A stretch of DNA of 46,863 nt from an uncultured bacterium (GTDB lineage Bacteria > Cyanobacteriota > Vampirovibrionia > Obscuribacterales > Obscuribacteraceae). Shown here piece after piece: positions 41,851 through 46,863 of the stretch. The notes beneath the pieces are model-generated. The model ran no database searches. It had not been told where the DNA came from and saw only the letters and a list, made by a program, of their open reading frames with translations. Where the stretch lies: assembly GCA_913063055.1 (NCBI GenBank), contig CAJXZK010000004.1:1-46863 (forward strand), in the 5' to 3' direction. The stretch's first letter is position 1; each line of letters starts with the position of its first letter. The position numbers were made by a program, and so were the translations under genes.

Positions 41851-42033
41851 TTGACCGCCTCCAGAATGTAATGCTTAGTTTATTAAGAACTAACCAGTTT
41901 GATCAAGGGTTAAGGCCGTCAAATAAAGATTTCCAAGTGCCTATTTACTTTACGAACAGCTGAAAAGCAGTGAAATCTGAGCAAAGAGTGGTAACTATGT
42001 AATAGATTGTCTACTGGGCTTACTATCTTGGCA

Positions 42034-43350
42034 ATGAAAGATCGCTGGCAGAATTATAAGAACTCGGCCGAGAAAGCTCAGTCGGAGGGCAAGTACGAGT
42101 ATGCCGAAAATCTCTGGTATGCGGCCCTAGAGGAAAGCAAAGAGTTTGGCCCGACAGATCGCAGGCGCGCTTTGTCTTTGGAGCGACTTTGCGAATGCTT
42201 GTGGTTTCAGGAAAAGTTTAAAGACGCTGAGCCTATGGCCCAGGAGCTGGTTGTAATTTATACCAAGGTGTTCGGTTCTGAACACGTTGATGTGGCCGGT
42301 ATGCAGGCGAACCTTGGCTTGCTTTATGTGGTTATGCAGAAAGAGGAGCTGGCAGAGCCAATTCTTCTCAAGGCTCTCAACATCAAGAAGCGCATTCTTG
42401 GTCTAGGTCATCCGGATGTGCAGAAATTACAAGCCACCTATGACGATGTCATTCTCAAATTGAAAAACAAGGGCTCCGCTCCAGCAGTCGTTACTGCTAG
42501 GCAGTGGTCTAAGACCGGTCGCTTTGAAGCCTTGAAGCCACCAGCGGCAGCGCCGGCACCACCTAAAGTTTTGTCTGCGGATGAAGCCATGGCTCTATGG
42601 GAACCACTCTATCAAGCAGGCCAAGACGCGTTGGCTGTCGGTGATTGGGCCAAAGCAGAAGAGCGCTTGGCCAAGGGCCTAGAAATTGCCCAATCATTTG
42701 GTGAAACAGATCATCGTCTCTGTCTTACCCTCGAAGCCTTAGCAAAGGCGCTGGGTTCTCAAGATCGCAACCAGCAAGCGGCTCCGCTGCTAGAACAAGT
42801 ACATCAGGCTAAAGTGAGAGTCTTTGGTCCTAACCATACGGTAGTGGCAGAATCGGCTGATAGCCTCGCTCGTTGTTACTATTACTGTGGCAATTATGGT
42901 GCTGCTGAAAAAAGCGCACTGGAGAGCTGCAAGATTTACGAAAAGATGTATGGTCCAGATCATCTGACTGTTGCTACTTGTCTTGGCAATATTGCCATGC
43001 TTTATTTCGTCCATAAAAAAATGATAGAAGCAGAAAATGCTTACAAGCGCTGCCTGGCAATTCGCACTAAAGTTCAGGGTGCTGGCCACGCCGATACAGT
43101 GAAAGTCTTGCAAAATTATGCAAATTTGCTGCGCCAGACTCATCGCGAAGATGAAGCTAAGCATCTACAGGCCTGCGCCACTGGCTTTGTTACTGGCAGT
43201 TGGAAAGTAATTGAGGTTGCCCCCGAAGACTCTCTTAGCAAAAGAAATGATGACTGTGCTGTTTGCGGTACGCCCTTAGAGGGCTACTATAAGTGCAGTA
43301 AATGTGGTGCTGACGTATTAGCTCAGGGAAAGAAGGTCAATGACCGGTGA
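42034..43350 (+). CDS. TPR protein with C-terminal zinc ribbon, partner of the downstream kinase
   Basis: A 438-residue protein with two blocks of kinesin-light-chain type tetratricopeptide repeats: KYEYAENLWYAALEESKEFG, AEPMAQELVVIYTKVFGSEH and ILLKALNIKKRILGLGHPDV in the first; AEERLAKGLEIAQSFG, LEQVHQAKVRVFGPNHTVV, ALESCKIYEKMYGPDHLTV and AYKRCLAIRTKVQGAGHADT in the second. It ends in a zinc ribbon CAVCG...CSKCGAD. Its stop overlaps the kinase gene by 11 bases, so the two are made together; a scaffold or substrate of that kinase is a reasonable inference. A TTG at 42007 is an alternative start. No signal peptide or membrane helix. Confidence 0.87.
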   Translation: MKDRWQNYKNSAEKAQSEGKYEYAENLWYAALEESKEFGPTDRRRALSLERLCECLWFQEKFKDAEPMAQELVVIYTKVFGSEHVDVAGMQANLGLLYVVMQKEELAEPILLKALNIKKRILGLGHPDVQKLQATYDDVILKLKNKGSAPAVVTARQWSKTGRFEALKPPAAAPAPPKVLSADEAMALWEPLYQAGQDALAVGDWAKAEERLAKGLEIAQSFGETDHRLCLTLEALAKALGSQDRNQQAAPLLEQVHQAKVRVFGPNHTVVAESADSLARCYYYCGNYGAAEKSALESCKIYEKMYGPDHLTVATCLGNIAMLYFVHKKMIEAENAYKRCLAIRTKVQGAGHADTVKVLQNYANLLRQTHREDEAKHLQACATGFVTGSWKVIEVAPEDSLSKRNDDCAVCGTPLEGYYKCSKCGADVLAQGKKVNDR

Positions 43351-45292
43351 GCCGGCTGATCCCTCAAAAGTAGACTCGAAAATAGATTTAGTCGGTCAGG
43401 TTATTGATCAAAAATACAAAGTTCTAGCCCTGCTCGGGCGTGGAGGGATGGGAGCGGTTTATCTCGCCCATCATCTGCAGCTCAACAAAGACATGGCCTT
43501 AAAAACTTTTGCCACAGCCAATTTAAGCGAAGAGACCCGGCAGCGTTTTAAGCGTGAAGCGCAGGCTCTTGGAAAATTGAAGCACAGGAATATTGTCCAA
43601 GTCTTCGATTTTGGTATTGCCGAAGGTGGCTTGCCTTATTACACCATGGAGCATCTCGACGGTGAGTCAGTGGCTGAACGCATTGCTCGCAAAGGTGTGT
43701 TGGATGTGGCAGAGGCTCTGTATGTCTTTTCTGAGCTTTGTCAGGGCCTTCTCGTTTGTCATAGAAATGGTGTTGTTCACCGCGATATTAAGCCCGCCAA
43801 TATTTTTCTTGAGTTGCGCAGTAGCACCAGTGATGCCATTGTCGCGGTCAAGCTTGTTGACTTTGGTATTGCTGCTTTGTCAGCTACCCCATCTGCTGGC
43901 CAGCAGTTGACGGCAGCCGGAACAGTATTTGGTAGCCCGCTGTATATGAGCCCAGAGCAATCACTGGGTGAGAAAGTAGACGCCAGTTCGGACATCTATT
44001 CTAGTGGCTGTGCTCTTTTTGAAATGCTCACAGGTAAGCCGCCCTTTCGCGCTAAAACGGCCTTGGCCACCATGCTCATGCATCAAGAAACGCAGCCGCC
44101 ATCTTTGGCAGAGGCTGGCGGCTTAGGACCAGAGCAAAGTTATCCCGATTGGCTGGAGCAGCTGGTCGCTGCACTATTAGAAAAAGATCCAGCCGAGCGC
44201 CCGCAGTCGTTTTCTCAAGTGCTCGATGTCATTGGTGCACACACGAAAGACTTTAATTCTCCGCCAGCCAGACTATCCAGTGCTGATAGTGCGTCTAGCA
44301 GGCCGAGCGATGCGCGCGCCAAAGTATTTTTCGTGACTGGAGTTTTGGCGTTAGTGGCTGTTTGTATTTATTTTGCTGGCCAGGCCTTTACTCTGCCGCC
44401 GCCCCATACGCCAGCCTCGCTGCCGTCTGTGGCAGAGCAGAGTTCGGCAGTCGGTGCCTATCGCTTACCTCCAAAGAGATCCGGTTTTATCCGCTTTCAA
44501 TTTCCTGATAGAGAAATTGGCAAGATTGGTCAGGGTGACGAAAATAAGTGTGTATCGGCCTGTGGCGTTGTCGAAATCGCAGATGGACCGGCTGTTGTGT
44601 TTCGGGCCGGTCAAGCAATTTGTGATCAGCCTGAGCTTTTACGAGGCTTTGGCGCCAATGATTTGTTCGCTGTGCTTTTTGAAGACGGTGTCTCTGGTGA
44701 CTGGAGCGATAAGACTGCTGCCTCCATAGAGCACCTAACTTCGCTAAGGAAAGTGATTTTTACTGCTAGTAAGTTTAGTCCGGCTGCTATTGATAGTTTA
44801 AACAAGTTGCCTGAGCTGATCGATCTCGGCTTTTCTGATTCAACATTGACAGGCGAAGACTTGCTCAGGCTGAAGCGCTTATCGAAGGTGCAAAGTCTGG
44901 TTGTAAGTGGAATGAAAAATGTCTCGCCTGCTATCGCCAGGCTTGCTCAGCGCAATAGTCTGCATCACTTCGCCGCTCAGGATTGCCATCTTGAGGATGC
45001 CGATATGGAGGCAATCGGCAAAATGACTGAGCTTGTGAATTTGAATGTTGAAGGTAATTCGATCACTGCCCGAAAACTGTCAACACTTCTAAATTTGCTG
45101 AATTTGAAAGAGTTGAATCTTGCCGATAATCCTATTGATTCATCTGCCCTCAGTGTAATGCTCAAAGTTCGAACACCGATGATGATTTACATGCCGAGTA
45201 CATTTTGGAGTGATCGGACTATAGCACCAATGGAGAAAAGGTTTGGGGCAAAATATCTCAACTCCAGAGCCCATGTGCTCGAACCTGACTAG
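43340..45292 (+). CDS. Membrane Ser/Thr protein kinase with LRR-like ectodomain (third copy)
   Basis: A 650-residue kinase of the same plan as the two at 18955-23421 but clearly older. Motifs: GRGGMGAV, Lys55 in ALKTF, HRDIKPAN (Asp149), DFG, and GSPLYMSPEQ, so it should be active. One membrane helix lies near 327-348 (VFFVTGVLALVAVCIYFAG). The outside part keeps the module FQFPDREIG...PELLRGFGANDL and LRR-like repeats (LRKVIFTASKFSPAAIDSL and others to about residue 600). It overlaps the TPR gene by 11 bases, which suggests a two-gene sensor unit. Confidence 0.9.
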   Translation: MTGEPADPSKVDSKIDLVGQVIDQKYKVLALLGRGGMGAVYLAHHLQLNKDMALKTFATANLSEETRQRFKREAQALGKLKHRNIVQVFDFGIAEGGLPYYTMEHLDGESVAERIARKGVLDVAEALYVFSELCQGLLVCHRNGVVHRDIKPANIFLELRSSTSDAIVAVKLVDFGIAALSATPSAGQQLTAAGTVFGSPLYMSPEQSLGEKVDASSDIYSSGCALFEMLTGKPPFRAKTALATMLMHQETQPPSLAEAGGLGPEQSYPDWLEQLVAALLEKDPAERPQSFSQVLDVIGAHTKDFNSPPARLSSADSASSRPSDARAKVFFVTGVLALVAVCIYFAGQAFTLPPPHTPASLPSVAEQSSAVGAYRLPPKRSGFIRFQFPDREIGKIGQGDENKCVSACGVVEIADGPAVVFRAGQAICDQPELLRGFGANDLFAVLFEDGVSGDWSDKTAASIEHLTSLRKVIFTASKFSPAAIDSLNKLPELIDLGFSDSTLTGEDLLRLKRLSKVQSLVVSGMKNVSPAIARLAQRNSLHHFAAQDCHLEDADMEAIGKMTELVNLNVEGNSITARKLSTLLNLLNLKELNLADNPIDSSALSVMLKVRTPMMIYMPSTFWSDRTIAPMEKRFGAKYLNSRAHVLEPD

Positions 45293-45951
45293 TTGCTATG
45301 GTGATTAAACTTGATGATTGTGCCCCCAAATTGCCAAACTTGATCGACTAGATTAGCTGTAATTCCGCTGTGTTGTTCTGATCTGTTTAGATTCTCTAGC
45401 TTAGATTCTAGTTCAGGTAGCTGCACTATGGGCGGTGCTTAAATAGCTTTGCTCGATCTTGTAGATCGGCTATATTGCTGCACTTCGATTGCTAAGGCTT
45501 TCGCTGTGTGGCTTTTTGTTTTGCGCCACCGCGGGTAGTGTCGCTGCGCTAGTTGCTTTTCTTTGTAACGCCTGGTGTTGGCTGCCCCTGCAGGCTGGCT
45601 GTTGTGTACGTGTTCTAGCTGTGCAAGCTTGCTTCTGCGCCTGGTTGTGCCTCCCTGTGCGCCTTTCGCCTGCTCTGCTAGCGCTGCCAGGCAAGTATCT
45701 ATTTGCTAGTTCCTTCTCAGTCAGGAGACTACGCAGGATCGCGCGTAGTTGATTAGTAATAGTGGCTTTAATTAGGGTGAATTTTATATCTCTTCAACAA
45801 ACCTGAAAAAGCCAATAACTCTTTAAAACACTAATACATTCCTCTCCGAACTCTTACTTCTCGACAGCTTGCTGTTGAGTGGTTAGCCGTAGCAGTTTCT
45901 CAGATTCTGCATTGCCCTAATTTTCAACTCATCGATCCCGAAAGGCTCTCT
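45293..45951. other. Long intergenic stretch, A-poor on the + strand
   Basis: No gene can be supported. An 87-codon frame at 45489-45752 would give a Cys/Leu/Ala-rich hydrophobic peptide with no ribosome site or recognisable domain. On the + strand there are only 8 A in 120 bases at 45541-45660. Hairpins: CGATCT-tgt-AGATCG (45454-45468) and ACTACGC/GCGTAGT (45728-45749). The composition resembles part of 1219-1769. Confidence 0.35.
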
Positions 45952-46506
45952 ATGATTATCGAACAAGTGGCGTTCCATCTCGCTGGATTTGTCTCGCTGC
46001 ACAAGCGCTACAAGCTGCTTCTTCAAAGGCTGAACGACAATCGCCAAACGCCGATCGACGCAGAGTCTGCAGCTCTCGCTGTCGTTGAGCTCGGTTGTGC
46101 CGAGAATTCTCTGGTGCAGCTGTTCGCTCACTTCGGCCCCGAGGTGGAAGAATTTTTGCATCGAGTGAAAGACTGCGATTTCCCGGCTGCCTACGCCCAG
46201 AACTATCTCTTGCGCAGCAAACCGGCTATACCTGTGTCGTTGCGTTGGAACGCGCACACTTGCTTTTCGGGCACGGCCTTTGCCGACGGCGATCAGCAGG
46301 CTGAAATGCTGTTCTCGCGCCAGATCTTCATGCTTCAGGAGGCAATCGAGAAGAACCTCGCTGCCGCCGCGGAACTCTTGCCCGAATCAGCCGAACGCCT
46401 GGCTGCCATAGCAGCTGAGCGCGCTGAAATCCGCAAGCGTGGTCGTCGTCGTTTCCTCGGTGAAGCTGGCAGCGATTGGTGTCCCGGCTTGGCTTTCATC
46501 GACTGA
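45952..46506 (+). CDS. Hypothetical protein, 184 aa, first gene of the right-edge operon
   Basis: I do not recognise this family. The protein is soluble and mainly helical, with a Glu/Ala/Arg-rich helix near the C-terminus (SAERLAAIAAERAEIRKRGRRR). AAAGG upstream supports the ATG. Third codon positions are GC-rich, as in the S9 peptidase and HAD-like genes and unlike the kinase gene before it. It is followed after 51 bp by a 33-residue membrane peptide gene and then by another gene overlapping that by four bases, so an operon runs out of the window. Confidence 0.65.
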   Translation: MIIEQVAFHLAGFVSLHKRYKLLLQRLNDNRQTPIDAESAALAVVELGCAENSLVQLFAHFGPEVEEFLHRVKDCDFPAAYAQNYLLRSKPAIPVSLRWNAHTCFSGTAFADGDQQAEMLFSRQIFMLQEAIEKNLAAAAELLPESAERLAAIAAERAEIRKRGRRRFLGEAGSDWCPGLAFID

Positions 46507-46557
46507 ACCTTGCGCTGCGGGCACCGCCAGCGCTGATTCAGGCTAAGGAGAATACTC

Positions 46558-46659
46558 ATGGATTTCTTCATTGCTCTGTTCACCGTTCCGATGGTGGCGC
46601 TGCTCGCTTTCTCGCCTATGGGCATTATCATCTACATGTGCAAAAAGGAAAAACTGTGA
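46558..46659 (+). CDS. 33-residue single-helix membrane peptide
   Basis: A short open frame begins at ATG 46558 with a perfect AAGGAG site seven bases before it. It encodes one membrane helix (MDFFIALFTVPMVALLAFSP, then MGIIIYM) ending in a basic CKKEKL tail, and its TGA overlaps the GTG of the next gene. The strong ribosome site and coupling make it very likely real. Role unknown; small membrane peptides often regulate a partner encoded next to them. Confidence 0.7.
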   Translation: MDFFIALFTVPMVALLAFSPMGIIIYMCKKEKL

Positions 46660-46863
46660 ATCAATCTGATGGTTCTTCTCTCGATCTCGGTCAGCTCGCC
46701 CGCCTCGAACGCACTCGTTCTCTCGAGCAGCGCAGTTACTGGCAAGACGTTTCTCGTCTCAAGAATGACTATGAAATCTGGGATGCGGCGCGGCAAAAGC
46801 GTGGCGTGGTTGTGCTCGATCGCTCGCTGGCTTTCCCCACCTTCTTCACCGCCGGGGCGGAGG
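46656..46863 (+). CDS. Hypothetical protein, 3' end cut off by window edge
   Basis: Open from GTG 46656 to the window edge (69 codons). The GTGA junction with the preceding peptide gene and AAGGA upstream support the start. The visible N-terminus is charged (LARLERTRSLEQRSYWQDV), then DYEIWDAARQKRGVVVLDR and FPTFFTAGAE. No family can be recognised from this fragment. Confidence 0.55.
   Translation, partial: MNQSDGSSLDLGQLARLERTRSLEQRSYWQDVSRLKNDYEIWDAARQKRGVVVLDRSLAFPTFFTAGAE

Noticed and set aside
45489-45752. Cys/Leu-rich 87-codon frame in the gap after the third kinase
   Set aside because: The A-poor composition produces hydrophobic codons in this frame; no ribosome site or family resemblance.

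Overview
The window is about 47 kb of bacterial chromosome carrying ordinary intron-free genes on both strands. The combination points to a non-photosynthetic relative of Cyanobacteria of the Candidatus Obscuribacter / 'Melainabacteria' type: membrane-anchored Ser/Thr kinases with LRR-like ectodomains, stand-alone GspE-N/MshEN repeat proteins, kinesin-light-chain type TPR proteins, zinc-ribbon fusions and a complete threonine pathway. This placement is inference from gene content; no rRNA or other marker gene is present, and I found no tRNA, CRISPR array, insertion sequence or phage gene.

Layout. 1-7.2 kb: the 5' part of a DNA photolyase gene (minus), two beta-propeller-like proteins, a Nudix hydrolase with an expanded Nudix loop, a small orphan protein, a membrane protein built of 40-residue Trp-rich repeats, and a small MshEN protein. 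7.3-11.4 kb: a secreted protein divergent from a compact methyltransferase / FAD oxidoreductase / type III polyketide synthase operon with overlapping genes. 11.5-16.7 kb: a membrane thioredoxin converging on the threonine operon hom-thrC-thrB-lysC (minus). 16.8-23.4 kb: a small charged protein, a papain-like Cys/His/Asn protein, and two tandem kinase genes whose kinase halves are almost identical while their ectodomains have diverged. 23.4-28.4 kb: a secreted PHB-depolymerase-like esterase with a DUF4388-like membrane protein (minus), wecB, an acyl-CoA dehydrogenase and an orphan gene.

28.9-36.3 kb: an S9 oligopeptidase, small membrane proteins, a candidate structured RNA, a MocR/GabR-type regulator that lacks the PLP lysine but has ATACCA repeats at its own promoter, and a longer MshEN protein. 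36.4-41.9 kb: an OmpA-family protein, a HAD-like protein, an orphan with a possible winged-helix segment, a secreted protein related to the one at 7.3 kb, and a Pro-rich membrane protein with TTYPGG repeats. 42.0-45.3 kb: a TPR/zinc-ribbon protein overlapping a third LRR kinase. 45.9 kb to the end: the start of a compact operon with a 33-residue membrane peptide.

Themes. Signalling dominates: three kinases share one ectodomain module next to the membrane, one is coupled to a TPR partner, and two MshEN proteins may be c-di-GMP receptors. The polyketide operon is the clearest specialised-metabolism locus. Several genes (S9 peptidase, HAD-like, 39.1-39.8 kb, right edge) have clearly GC-richer third codon positions than their neighbours. 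Intrinsic terminators with long perfect stems separate many of the units.
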